Positions 9,857 to 19,574 of a stretch of 64,000 bases of DNA are shown piece after piece. A program made the position numbers and the translations under genes. The notes under the pieces are model-generated. The model was not told the DNA's origin, did not search any database, and saw nothing but the letters and a program-made list of their open reading frames with translations. This DNA is from Hondaea fermentalgiana (taxonomy: Eukaryota; Sar; Bigyra; Thraustochytrida; Thraustochytriidae), in contig NPFB01000133.1 in the NCBI GenBank assembly GCA_014084085.1, forward strand, positions 1 to 64,000, in the 5' to 3' direction. Within the stretch, counting starts at the first letter, position 1. Each line of letters opens with the position of its first letter.

Positions 9857-10972
9857 CCTGTCCGCGCCGCGCGGTCGTGCGCGTCTCGGCCTCGCCTGCG
9901 CCGGGACGGAGAAGCTCTCGCTCGTGCTCTCGTCGCGGTCAATTTCCGGTCTGCAGCTCGCGCGGCCTGGGTCGCCTCCTCCGCGCGCACTCTCCGGGGC
10001 GCCGCTGCTGGAACGCTGCTGCCGCCGCCGCTCCCCGGTCTCGGAGCTGCGCAAGTCCTGCGCAGCGGGTCTGCGCTTGTGCGAGCGCGCAACTGCGCCT
10101 GCGTTGACGAGGATACGGCTCTCGCGCGCAGCGTATTGTAGACGTGGTAGAAGCAGACCTAGGCGCCAGCGAGGCCTGCCTTGGAGACTAGCGGCGCGCT
10201 GGGAGAAAACCTAGGACTGCCGCGCCACCGAAGAACTCCGGAACCCCGTCATGGATTGTGAGAGCGCTGTTTGCGTTTTTGCACAGGGACCAGCAGCAGC
10301 TGCAGCTTCAGGCTCCGTTCTGCGATGTGGTCTACGCACGCCGGGCTGCGACGGCTTCGCTGGCCCGCATTGATGGGTTTGGGTATGGACGGGGGATTGC
10401 CGGCGGGTCGAGGGATTTCGGGCCTCGAGAGCGTGGCGAGCAAGCATGGGTGTGCTGTGGAGATGGGGCGGGAAGAACTGGGTCTGACAATTCCTAGTTT
10501 CGGAGGATATAAAGGGCGACCCCGGTATGCGAGCGCAATGCGTCGGCGTCGGCGGAATCTTCGCCAGGTCAAAAGAGCTGACGTTCGTCCCTGGGACTCG
10601 GGAGAGATCCCCGCATGACCCCACTCGCCCAAGCGGAAAAGTGGCCATGCATGCGTTCCTCACGCCTTGACAGAGGTTCCAGCGAGTTTGCCGCAGATCG
10701 CACACGTGCATTTCGTCCGTCAAGTGAATGAATGCATGCATGTATGAATAAATGAATGCTCCAGCATACACTCATCTCTAGTTCCTTTCTTTTTTTACAT
10801 TTTTGTTTACAATCTTCGATCCATGTGTTTCCCCCATGCACCGCTTCACAACAATTGGATGTCCACCTCATCAACAACCGTGCTCGGAGTCCGCTACCGC
10901 CGTCGCTCCTCTCCAGGAATGAGGACGTTGTGGATAGAGCCAGCCAGGGCGTGAACAGGAGGCGCGAGTAGA
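9857..10972. other. Upstream region of the copine gene, no supported gene
   Basis: Frames up to 186 codons on the minus strand and 198 on the plus strand overlap and lack any domain. A TATAAAGG-like string lies near 10508, with nothing convincing immediately downstream. Degenerate ATGAATGAATGC-type repeats lie near 10725-10760. Confidence 0.4.
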
Positions 10973-11290
10973 ATGTGGTGGCTACGATCTTCACCCAAGC
11001 TCCAGGAAACGCAAGCTAGACCAGGACGCTCTCTCTCCCTCTCATACTCCGAGAAGAAGAGAGCGAAAAAGCTGGAAAGCAGAGGACGGCGCCGGGCGGC
11101 TAAACAAAGGCAAACTGAGCTCAATCTGGAGCTCAGCAATATGAGAGAAGAGGTCGCGTCTTTGCGAGACCAAAACAAGCATCTCGAAAAGCGCATGGAG
11201 GAGGCCCTGGCGGAGCGCGCAAACTGCAGCAAAAGATTCACCCTGGAAAGAATTGCGGTGCACATTAAGCGATACGAGCAGGAGAAGTAA
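10973..11290 (+). CDS. Possible small bZIP-like basic/leucine-zipper protein or exon
   Basis: 105 codons, ATG at 10973. Residues 27-50 are strongly basic (KKRAKKLESRGRRRAAKQRQ). A heptad of Leu/Met follows (Leu, Met, Leu, Leu at seven-residue steps) with an Asn just before the last Leu, as in a bZIP dimerisation helix. The invariant basic-region Asn of classical bZIPs is not evident. A pyrimidine tract ending in AG lies just before the basic segment (about 11030-11055), so this could be an exon whose first exon is elsewhere. The 25 residues before the basic region look non-conserved. Confidence 0.35.
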   Translation: MWWLRSSPKLQETQARPGRSLSLSYSEKKRAKKLESRGRRRAAKQRQTELNLELSNMREEVASLRDQNKHLEKRMEEALAERANCSKRFTLERIAVHIKRYEQEK

Positions 11291-11603
11291 GCTAGAGGAG
11301 ATCTTGAGCTTGAAGCGTCCGACCTCCGAATGGGGGATTGATACCTGGAGGAACGAGTCAGCTCCACCTCCTCCCACGGACGAAAAAGTGGCAAAGAGGA
11401 AAAAATGCACTTGCTTCAAGCAGATCTACACTCATTTCGAAGCGACGCAAAAGACGCTTCATGAACCCAAGAAGATGTCTGCATTCACTGAGGAGAAAGT
11501 CAACATCTAATTTTATTAATCTAGCTTCCAAAAAGAATGCAATTATTTCAGAGCTTGATTTGTTCATTAATTACATGCCTGCATGACTGCTTGTGCGGTC
11601 ACA
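11291..11603. other. Spacer, no supported gene
   Basis: AT-richer than its surroundings. Short frames on both strands without domains. Confidence 0.4.
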
Positions 11604-13452
11604 CTATTCTAGTATAAAGTGCTCATTGAAATATTGGATGTCTTGCGCAAGCTCGACAGGCGTTGCTTTGATGGTGGCGTTCCTGAAACGAGTCAGACGA
11701 ACTTCCCCGTGGTCGTCCATGACGAAAGTGGAGGCCAGGTCTTCCGGCTCGTCCACGCGAAGAGCGACACCTAGCCCATGCACCATGAGAAGAGTCTCCT
11801 GCGCCTTGTCCACCACGGCCTTCGTGTATTGGCTGGGTTTCCTAAAGTGACTTTTCAGCGACTTACCCTCCCACGTTATTGCGACAATAAAGTCCGAAAA
11901 GAGGTGGCGACCTCCATAGAGAAACCAAGGCACGAAACGCGATCCCCAGAGCGGTCGAAGAGTCTCGTACACCTCAATCTCGTTCGTGAAAGCTTGAAGA
12001 AGCCTCATCTCTTCTTGTTCGGTTTCGTCGTCTCGCTCACGGTAAGGGTCGACTTCAGGCGTTTTCACAGCGATCAGCTGCTCCAGGCCCCCGGAGTTGA
12101 CGGACATGAGATGGACGCACGCGTCCGAATCCTCCCAGAGGAGATCCTTCACACCTCCATAGTATGGGAAGACCGACTGGTCCAGAGGTAGTGTTTGGCG
12201 GAGAAAATTCAGCCGCGCTTCGTCGCTGCCATCAGATGGTGCTCGTCCCGCCGCACCACCACCAGACACGTCTGCTGCCACACTACCTGGCTGTCCCGCT
12301 GAGACCTGGCGAGAGGTAGTAGTTGCCCCTTCTACGCTTGCACCTGCTCCTGCTCCTGCACCTGCTCCTGCTCCTGAGCCAGGTGCGGTGCCGGCGCGTG
12401 CTGCGACAATCCGATCAAAAACCGCTCTCCACGGAGACCCCACGACGTTGAGGTTTGCGTTTCGTCCCAGGCGATCGAGGATTGTGCTGTCCAATGTAAG
12501 ACGAGAACCTTTCGAAGCCTTGAGAAGAAGTCGGAAGTAGGCGTACTTCGGATTCGTAGCTTCGGTGTTGCCGGTACAGTCGTAACCATTGGTGATTTTC
12601 AGGGTATTGTCCGGCTCTAACTTCATAAACCAGGTGATGTTCGTAGTGCTGAGGACACCAAAGCGGCAAAAGGTTCGCAACATGTATGCGTAGACCTGAC
12701 GAATCGGGTAGAGGAGGGTGTTTCCTACCTGCCGGAATGCTGGAGTCGCGGGCAACACTTTCAGAGAAGCCCACGAGGTCGTGTTCGGCATAGTACTGAT
12801 GCAGACGGTTGGCGATCATCCACGTGGCGTGCTGAGAATATTCCTCGTCCTCATCGAAATGTGGATCCTCATCAGCGAGAAAGTCGACCGCATCGTTCAG
12901 CATCTCGTCAAGCGTTGCTTTGTAAGGGAACTTGAAAGGGGACTTGTGCTCATGAGCCAAGATGACTCTATCGGGTCTCGCGCTTGGTAGTCAAGTTCTC
13001 CAACTTTGAACCAACAGTTTTCGCGAAATGATCTTCGTACACTTCGAGAAGTTCAATTGAAATCATGTCCATAGTATGCTGCAGAATGTAACCATTGGCC
13101 ATGTGCTTGATCCAGTGGTGCTGGGAAGCGATCGCAGTCGCGATTGCTGTGCGACACCTTTCGCGCATAGGCTTACCATTTTCGTCTTCTGCAGGACACA
13201 TTCGAGTCACATGGCCGCAAACCTTGCAGATCGTCTTCATCGCCCGTTGCACACGGCAATTTCGCTCATGTCGATCGTGAATGGCTGTCCTATGACATCG
13301 TCAAGCGGAGCCAGCTCAAGTGCCATAACAAGCGTGCTATCCTCTCCATCCGCATGCTCATTCATTTGTTCTGCTCCTAAGATGGTTTCCAACGCGGTCG
13401 CGGCGCGGCGCCCTCGCCATAATTGATAGAGACCACGAGGGACCGAGACCAA
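11604..13452 (-). pseudogene. Crinkler-like REase/kinase-type gene, frame-disrupted, with decayed kinase motifs
   Basis: Protein-like sequence runs through four consecutive minus-strand frames: 13452-13237, 13252-12968, about 12987-12720, then about 12790-11604. The second piece carries CKVC (possible zinc-binding) and the third is acidic and helical. The fourth has YPIRQVYAYMLRTFCRFGVL, typical of the REase-like N-terminal module of Crinkler-type effectors, followed by a Gly-Ala linker and a C-terminal kinase-like domain (IAVKTPE, FTNEIEVYETL). Where an active kinase would have HxD...N and DFG, this copy has LRVDEPEDL and TRF, so activity is probably lost. The frame changes could be frameshifts. 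Very short introns are an alternative: 12729-12774 and 12983-13040 would each restore frame with GT-AG ends. No intact start was identified. Confidence 0.5.
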
Positions 13453-13798
13453 GTGTCACGGGGCGTGAAACGGCCGAGCCCAGCCAAGTCAACTTTCATT
13501 GCGCAAAGCAAGCAGCGCGCAGACCTCGAGCGCACGGGCTGGCTTGGACGGCGCGTTTGCTCGGCTGCGCGCAGAAGCGCGTGCGTCTTGCTTCGAGGCG
13601 GGGAAGGGAAGGCTGCGCGCGCGGACTTTCTTGGGTCTTTGATCTGGCTGGCTGTTCTTGCTTATTTGCTCGGGACAGATCGTCCGCAAAGACCCAAAGG
13701 CGAGCGAGCGGGTGAGCGAGAGAGCGAGCACGCTCGGTTAGGCCTTCTCCGCACGCACGTACGCACGAACTTGCGTTTGTGTGACGAACGCGAACACA
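13453..13798. promoter_or_regulatory. Divergent spacer upstream of the first Aurora kinase
   Basis: GC-rich, with GAGCGAGC-type repeats around 13700-13735. It lies between the disrupted minus-strand locus and the Aurora gene on the plus strand. No defined element was recognised. Confidence 0.35.
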
Positions 13799-15025
13799 AT
13801 GGACTTTCGTGGCGTGGGCAACGGCCTCAAAGAGAACGATAGGAGCAACTACAGTAGCAGCAGTTCCAGCAGCAGCAGCAGCAGCAGCGCTAACAGCAAC
13901 GGCAATGCCCCGGGCATCAACAAGGATACCGATGGGGCTCGGCAACGCATGACGAAAATGGGCGGCGCCATGCGCATTCCTCAAAACCACGCCGGCGCGA
14001 AAGCGACGAGCATGGCCAGTCACACGAATGGCCTCTTGGGCAAGAACAAGCCCCAGCTCGGTGGCGATAAGAGCATCAGCGACGTCGTAGTCGAGAGCAA
14101 GGACCCGAGCGAGCGCGCTGTGCGCAGCAAGAAGCCACGCGAGAGCCTCATGCCCGTGGACCCCTTTGAAGAGACCGACAGCTCGAGGTGGACGCTCAAC
14201 CACTTTGATATCGGACGCAAGCTTGGTAGTGGAAAGTTTGGCAACGTCTACCTCGCACGCGAGCGAAAACAAGAGTACATTGTCGCCATCAAGGTTTTGA
14301 AAAAACAACAGCTCAAGAAAAACAACGTCGAGCACCAGCTACGGCGCGAGATCGAGATCCAGGCACACCTTCGTCACAAGAACGTCCTTCGTCTCTACAC
14401 GTACTTTTATGACGAGAGGCGCATCTATCTCGTCCTCGAGTACGTGGCCCGCGGCGAGGTGTACAAGGAGCTCCAGCGCAAGGGCCGCTTTCGTGAACGC
14501 CGCGCCGCCCAGTACATTAAACAAATCGCCTGCGCTCTCGCATACTGCCACAGTAAAAATGTCATTCATCGCGACATCAAACCCGAAAATCTTCTCCTCA
14601 CGCACAATGACGAGATCAAGATTGCCGACTTTGGCTGGTCCACACACTCTGCAAGCCGTCGAGACACCATGTGTGGTACGCTCGACTATTTGCCGCCAGA
14701 AATGGTCGAGCGCTCATCTTACGATGCCAAGGTCGACAACTGGAGCCTTGGCGTTCTTGCCTACGAGTTCATGGCCGGCACGCCTCCATTTGAGACCGAA
14801 GGCCAGGAGGCCACCTTTCAACTCATCCTTGCAGTACGCTACACCTTTCCTGCACACTTTTCTCAGGATGCGCGCGACTTTGTGTCACGCTTGCTGAAAA
14901 AGAAACCCGACGATCGGATGCCGCTCACCGAGGTGCCGAACCACACATGGATTAAAAAGAACGTGCCCACCGTCGAGAAGAAGTCTTACAGCAACTACAA
15001 TCCGAGTCAGGTCAGCACAAGGTAG
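13799..15025 (+). CDS. Aurora-type kinase, copy 1
   Basis: 408 residues from the ATG at 13799; the open frame extends only to a GTG upstream. The N-terminal 130 residues are low-complexity (poly-Ser near 20-35) and carry a KEN triplet at residues 11-13, a possible APC/C degron. The kinase domain is at about 131-388: [39 protein letters not shown], and the Aurora activation loop [16 protein letters not shown] with the phosphorylatable Thr. The DFGWS and CGTxDYLPPEM signatures define the Aurora family, which drives spindle, centrosome and cytokinesis events. It is a single exon. This is the first of four Aurora-type genes in 8 kb. Confidence 0.95.
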   Translation: MDFRGVGNGLKENDRSNYSSSSSSSSSSSSANSNGNAPGINKDTDGARQRMTKMGGAMRIPQNHAGAKATSMASHTNGLLGKNKPQLGGDKSISDVVVESKDPSERAVRSKKPRESLMPVDPFEETDSSRWTLNHFDIGRKLGSGKFGNVYLARERKQEYIVAIKVLKKQQLKKNNVEHQLRREIEIQAHLRHKNVLRLYTYFYDERRIYLVLEYVARGEVYKELQRKGRFRERRAAQYIKQIACALAYCHSKNVIHRDIKPENLLLTHNDEIKIADFGWSTHSASRRDTMCGTLDYLPPEMVERSSYDAKVDNWSLGVLAYEFMAGTPPFETEGQEATFQLILAVRYTFPAHFSQDARDFVSRLLKKKPDDRMPLTEVPNHTWIKKNVPTVEKKSYSNYNPSQVSTR

Positions 15026-15486
15026 ACAACTTCTCCTGGTCGATGGGGTTAAAGCTTGTTCCTCGCCCTTGACACAACTTGCGCTGCAAAAGACCGAACA
15101 TCGAAATTGCGCAATGAACTTTTTGGCAAATATAAAAAAAACAAAACAAAAACAATAAAATAGTCGCGAACTTCATTTCAAGTCTGAAATTCCAAAGGTC
15201 TAGAAACTACTTTGGAGGACCCATCGGAGAGCAGCAGCTCCAGAGTTAGATAGATTGATCACTTGCTCAAAGCCAGCACGTTGTTGCGATGGATGAATGG
15301 TACTTTTCTTTTATCTAAGAAATCAAGTGCCACATGGAAAAACGAGGGGGCATGTCGACGCTCTGCGTCATCTTTTAGAATTCATTTGCATCCCCTGCTT
15401 CGTGAAAGACTCAGAGAAACGACTCCCGTTGATTTTTGCCTTTCTCTTTGTTTCCCAATGTAGTGCGTCTCGATGCAGGAGGTCGA
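15026..15486. other. Convergent 3' region between Aurora copies 1 and 2
   Basis: AT-rich, with an A-rich run near 15131-15160. Frames under 115 codons, no domain. It probably holds the two 3' UTRs. Confidence 0.5.
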
Positions 15487-17028
15487 TCAAGCTTGGGCAT
15501 GCGCGAGAATCCAGGGGTGCCGCAAAACACTTTTCAGGTCGAGACGCTGGGCAGGATCGTTGCGCAAAAGTCTGGCAATGAGGTCGCGTGCCCCTTCCGA
15601 GACCCCGGAAGGAAAATCGAGTTCACCTTTGAGAATGCGATTGTATGTCAGCTGCATGCTCGCCGCTTCAAAGGGCGGCTTGCCCACGAGAAATTCATAG
15701 GCAAGCACACCGAGGCCCCAGTTATCGACGCGCGAATCGTGCGTTTCGCCGGCCACCATCTCGGGCGGTAAATAATCAAGCTACAATTGTTTCAAAGCAA
15801 AAATTGACGCATACAATGCATCTGTCAGCCCTCAAGAAAAAGAGAAAAATTATACACGTCGACGACAGCGAAAACGTACCGTGCCACAAATTGTAGATCG
15901 TCGGGAGCTTGGGGCATGGATAGACCATCCAAAGTCGCACACGCGAATTTCATTGTCCGAGCCAAGCAGGAGGTTTTCCGGTTTGAGGTCCCGATGAATG
16001 ACATTACGTTCGTGGCAGTGGTCAAGTGCGCGCGCCAGCTGACGCACATAGCTCGCGGCCTGCGTTTCACTGAAGCGTTTGGCCGATTTGAGGGCCTCAT
16101 AGAGCTGGCCTCCCGGCGCATACTCGAGAATGAGATAAATGCGACGCGCGTCAAAAAAGTATCCGTAGAGTTGCAAAATGTTGTGGTCGCGTAATTGGCG
16201 TTGGATCTCAATTTCTCTTCGCAGCTGGTGCTCGATGCCTTGTCGCTGCAACTGCGACTTGTCAAGAACCTTGAGGGCGACAACATACTTGCTTTGCTTT
16301 TCGCGAGCAAGATAGACATTGCCAAATTTGCCACTTCCGAGCTGGCGGCCGACTTCGAAGTCTTCGAGCGTCCACCGCCGATCTCCACCGCTCTCGTTGA
16401 CGGACGAGGAGTCTGTCGAGAAGCGTCGACCGACTGCGTGTCCGTTCCGGCCTAATGCTGGGGTCTGCGTGCTCCGGAGCCTTTTGCGAGCTGCTTCTGC
16501 GCTCTTGAGCGCACTTCGAGGGCCGCGCTCCTTGGCAAGGCGATGGGCGGGAATAGGTGTGGACAGGGGTTGGCGCTGGAACTGTTCCTTGTCCGCTTCA
16601 GCGTATTGTCTCGAACGGCCGCCGTTGCCGGTGACTTCCTTGTCACCCTCGTCTCGAGCGAGCATATAGTTGTCGTCGTCATCCATGTCCATCTCTTTAT
16701 CATCATTGTCCAATCCATTTCGAGGTCGCAGCGAGGAACCTGGTTCTCCACCATGGTATTGGCCGCCGTAATGCGAATCAGCGTCTCCGCGCGAGCCTTT
16801 CCGTCTCCTCGTTCCACTCCGCCAGGTCAGCGTCTTTTGCGTTTGCATTTGCTGCTGTTGCTGCTGCATCTGCTGGTGATCAAGAGCCTGGTCGTGCTCG
16901 TATCCGTGGCCCTGATGTTGCTGTGTCGAAGCTGCAACCGTTTGCAGACCCCAGGACGGAGGTCTCGACATGGTCGCAAGCGCCGCTCGCGACGGCTTCC
17001 TCGCGCTCTTCTTCGCCGACCACTCCAT
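15487..17028 (-). CDS. Aurora-type kinase, copy 2, two exons
   Basis: Exon 1 is 17028-15880 and exon 2 is 15780-15487, giving 480 residues. The intron at 15781-15879 (99 nt) begins GTACGT and ends TTGTAG, and falls inside the activation segment. Joining the exons gives [19 protein letters not shown], exactly the Aurora T-loop; without splicing the frame runs into the intron and stops. The N-terminal 218 residues are Gln-rich (QQQQQMQ) and low-complexity. The kinase domain at about 219-475 has [30 protein letters not shown] and [12 protein letters not shown] at 17028 was chosen; a second Met lies about 20 codons in (MSRPPSWG). It is head-to-head with copy 3. Confidence 0.93.
15781..15879 (-). 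other. Intron of Aurora copy 2
   Basis: 99 nt, phase 0, donor ACG|GTACGT, acceptor TTGTAG|CTT. It is AT- and T-rich compared with its exons. Splicing restores the otherwise broken Aurora activation loop. Confidence 0.9.
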
Positions 17029-17855
17029 CTCCACAACGTCCGCGCGGCCCCTCTCGCTCGAGCGCCTGCGAGCTCACCCGATCGCTTCTGGCCCGCCCCG
17101 GGCTCGGCGAGGTCGAGCGAAGAGCCCAAGGTCTGGCTGGATGTCAAATCAGGTCTGTTACTTTGCACCACGAGGGCGCCGACGAAAATGGGTTGCGCAC
17201 TTAAATGGTGCTCGATTCCGGTGCGAGTGCAGGAGGGGCGCAGGGTGGGTGCGCGGTGTACGGGACCGGGGCCACCGCAGCGCGCCGTTGCGCCCGGGTC
17301 AGAGCCCGAAACGTGGTGCGCAAGCCTCGAGCTCGAGGCCGCGCGGAGGCTTTGCAGTCGCGGCGAGGCCCATCGACGGGCCGAGGCGAGGACGCGGCCG
17401 AGGCCGGGGAGCGCGGGAGTCTGGGATTTTGCGGAAGGCGCGGCCGACGAAGCTTCGTCGCGAAAAGAGCTGCTGGACCTGCTGCTCGCGGGCCGGAGCG
17501 AAATCGAGGCTGCAGCGACAACCTCGCGCTCGCTGGGACTCGCGAACGAAGACGCTGCTTCTCCACGTACGCGCGCGCGTGTGGTTTCGCCAGACAGGCG
17601 AGACGCAAGAGGTCGAGGCGAGAGCAAGTGCGTGCGTACGTGCGTGCGTGCTCGTGGAGATTGCGTGGTCCGCAGCGAACGAGGAGATAGCCTTCCTGGA
17701 GAATCGGACGTCGCGACGAGGTTCGCGCAATAACAACAAACGCTGTCCCGCGCCTGCCCGTTGCGCGAAAGCTTGCTGACGCAAAGTCGACCAAGACGCA
17801 GCCATTGGGTCTTTCCTCGATATTGCTTACCTCTACACCAAAAGTCTAAGACAGG
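17029..17855. promoter_or_regulatory. Divergent promoter region of Aurora copies 2 and 3
   Basis: 827 bases of GC-rich sequence between two gene heads. Overlapping Arg/Ala-rich frames here (up to 396 codons when counted through copy 2) carry no domain and are judged spurious. GTGCGTACGTGCGTGCG near 17632 is a local alternating tract. Confidence 0.5.
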
Positions 17856-18923
17856 ATGGAGCGCGATGGCGACGCTGCCGCAGGCTGCGAGAATGAAATG
17901 GCCACGGGAAATGCCCGACGAGGCAGCAACAGCGACGTGCTCAGCGGCAAGACCACCAAGAGCATCCTGGAAAAGAACCTGCAGCAAAGCAGCAACATCC
18001 CGGAGCACGTCAAGCGTGGTCTCCTGGGCGGTTCTGGAAGCCAAGGCGGCCCTGGCAGCAGCGGCGGCAAGAGATGGTGTTTGAACGACTTTGAGGTGGG
18101 CCGCGGTCTCGGCAAAGGCAAATTTGGAAATGTATACCTGGCGCGCACCAAGAAAGAAAAGCGCGTAGTGGCATTGAAAGTTCTTTTCAAGGAAGAGATT
18201 GAAAACTCGGATCTCATGCATCAGCTCAAACGCGAGATTGAGATTCATCATCGACTCCGGCACAAAAATGTTGTTCGATTGTACTCTTACTTTCACGACA
18301 AGGAGCGCGTGTATCTGATTCTCGAGTATGTGCCGGGTGGGGAGCTTTTCGAAGAGCTCAAGAATTCTCCCTCTGGAAGGTTCGAAGAACCACGCGCGTC
18401 GGCCGTAATTCGCCAGCTCGTTTGCGCGCTCACTCAGTGCCACAAGCTTGGCGTTGTGCATCGCGACATCAAGCCGGAAAACATTCTTGTGGCGCGCGAC
18501 AACTCCATCAAGCTGGCTGACTTTGGTTGGTCTGTCAACTCAACGCGCGCCAAGGAGGAAATCAAGCGCAAGACACTCTGTGGAACCGTGGACTACCTCC
18601 CACCGGAAATGGTCGCAGAGACGGCGTACAGCGAGCGCGCCGACATCTGGATGACGGGCGTCTTGCTCTTCGAAATGCTTGTCGGCACCGCCCCCTTTGT
18701 CGCGCCAGACCAGACAGACACTTGTACCAACGTCAGCATGTGCAACTACGAGATGCCCAAGGACATTTCTCCCGAAGCAAAGAGCCTTTTGTCCTCCATT
18801 CTCGTTTCCGACCCGGAGCTGCGCTTGTGGCCCATTCACAAGATTCTCTACCACCCCTGGATCATCATGCACGCTCCGCCCGACGAAATCGAGCGCATCC
18901 ATCTCAAGGTGGGTCCCATTTGA
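17856..18923 (+). CDS. Aurora-type kinase, copy 3 (divergent)
   Basis: 355 residues, ATG at 17856. The N-terminal 70 residues are Gly/Ser-rich. The kinase domain is at about 72-345: [39 protein letters not shown] and CGTVDYLPPEM. Differences from the other copies: about six extra residues between DFGWS and the T-loop (AKEEIK), DIWMTGV in place of the usual DxWSLGV in helix F, and a changed segment after PF (APDQTDTCTNVS). All catalytic residues are present, so it is probably active. It shares the divergent promoter region with copy 2. Confidence 0.93.
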   Translation: MERDGDAAAGCENEMATGNARRGSNSDVLSGKTTKSILEKNLQQSSNIPEHVKRGLLGGSGSQGGPGSSGGKRWCLNDFEVGRGLGKGKFGNVYLARTKKEKRVVALKVLFKEEIENSDLMHQLKREIEIHHRLRHKNVVRLYSYFHDKERVYLILEYVPGGELFEELKNSPSGRFEEPRASAVIRQLVCALTQCHKLGVVHRDIKPENILVARDNSIKLADFGWSVNSTRAKEEIKRKTLCGTVDYLPPEMVAETAYSERADIWMTGVLLFEMLVGTAPFVAPDQTDTCTNVSMCNYEMPKDISPEAKSLLSSILVSDPELRLWPIHKILYHPWIIMHAPPDEIERIHLKVGPI

Positions 18924-19197
18924 CTGGGGATCCATCCTCCCGTATACATATACCACCTTCCATTTTCTTTTGCAAACAAACTCATTCACAAACAGACTCC
19001 TTCTTTTCTTCTTCCTTTGCTTGTCTTCTTGTCGTCACACGTGCATGGGCTGTTGAGCGTGCTCTCGAGCCCTTGCAGTGTCATGAAAGAAAACGAAATA
19101 CGTATACCTACCTACCTGACGCAAGAAAATTTGATGCTCTCCGCTGCGCTGCGTTGCACGAAGTCTTGAGGTGTTCGTGTGTATTCTTGACGTTATT

Positions 19198-19230
<33 letters not shown>

Positions 19231-19574
19231 GTCGCTGGCGTTGCCAATGCGCGTCTCCAGCATTTCTTCCAGTATCATACACGGCGGACGTTTGGGTAGT
19301 AGACGTTTGGGTCCGGGCCTTCGAGTTGTTTGCAATGTTCGACTTTGACGGTGAGTGAGTGAGTCAAGTCAACGCCAAAACTCCAACGAGCCCCGTGGTT
19401 AGATTAGCTTGGCTTGGCTTGCACACCACCGCCCGCCGGGACGCGGCGCGCGCGAGAGGTTGGGCTGCAAGAACCCGGAGGCGCGCAGGAGGGACGCGGC
19501 CGGTCCTCGTCGCTTTTTGAGCGAAGCGAAACGAGGCGCAGCGCGCGCGCAGACGAAAGAGAGCGTCCCGGGAG
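18924..19574. other. Intergenic region between Aurora copies 3 and 4
   Basis: It includes a (GCC)n-type tract at about 19206-19232 and CT-rich sequence. Short frames without domains. It should hold the promoter of copy 4. Confidence 0.4.

Noticed and set aside
16543..17805. Several 160-400 codon frames around the Aurora 2/3 promoter
   Set aside because: GC-driven overlapping frames on both strands, partly antisense to Aurora copy 2, with no conserved motif.
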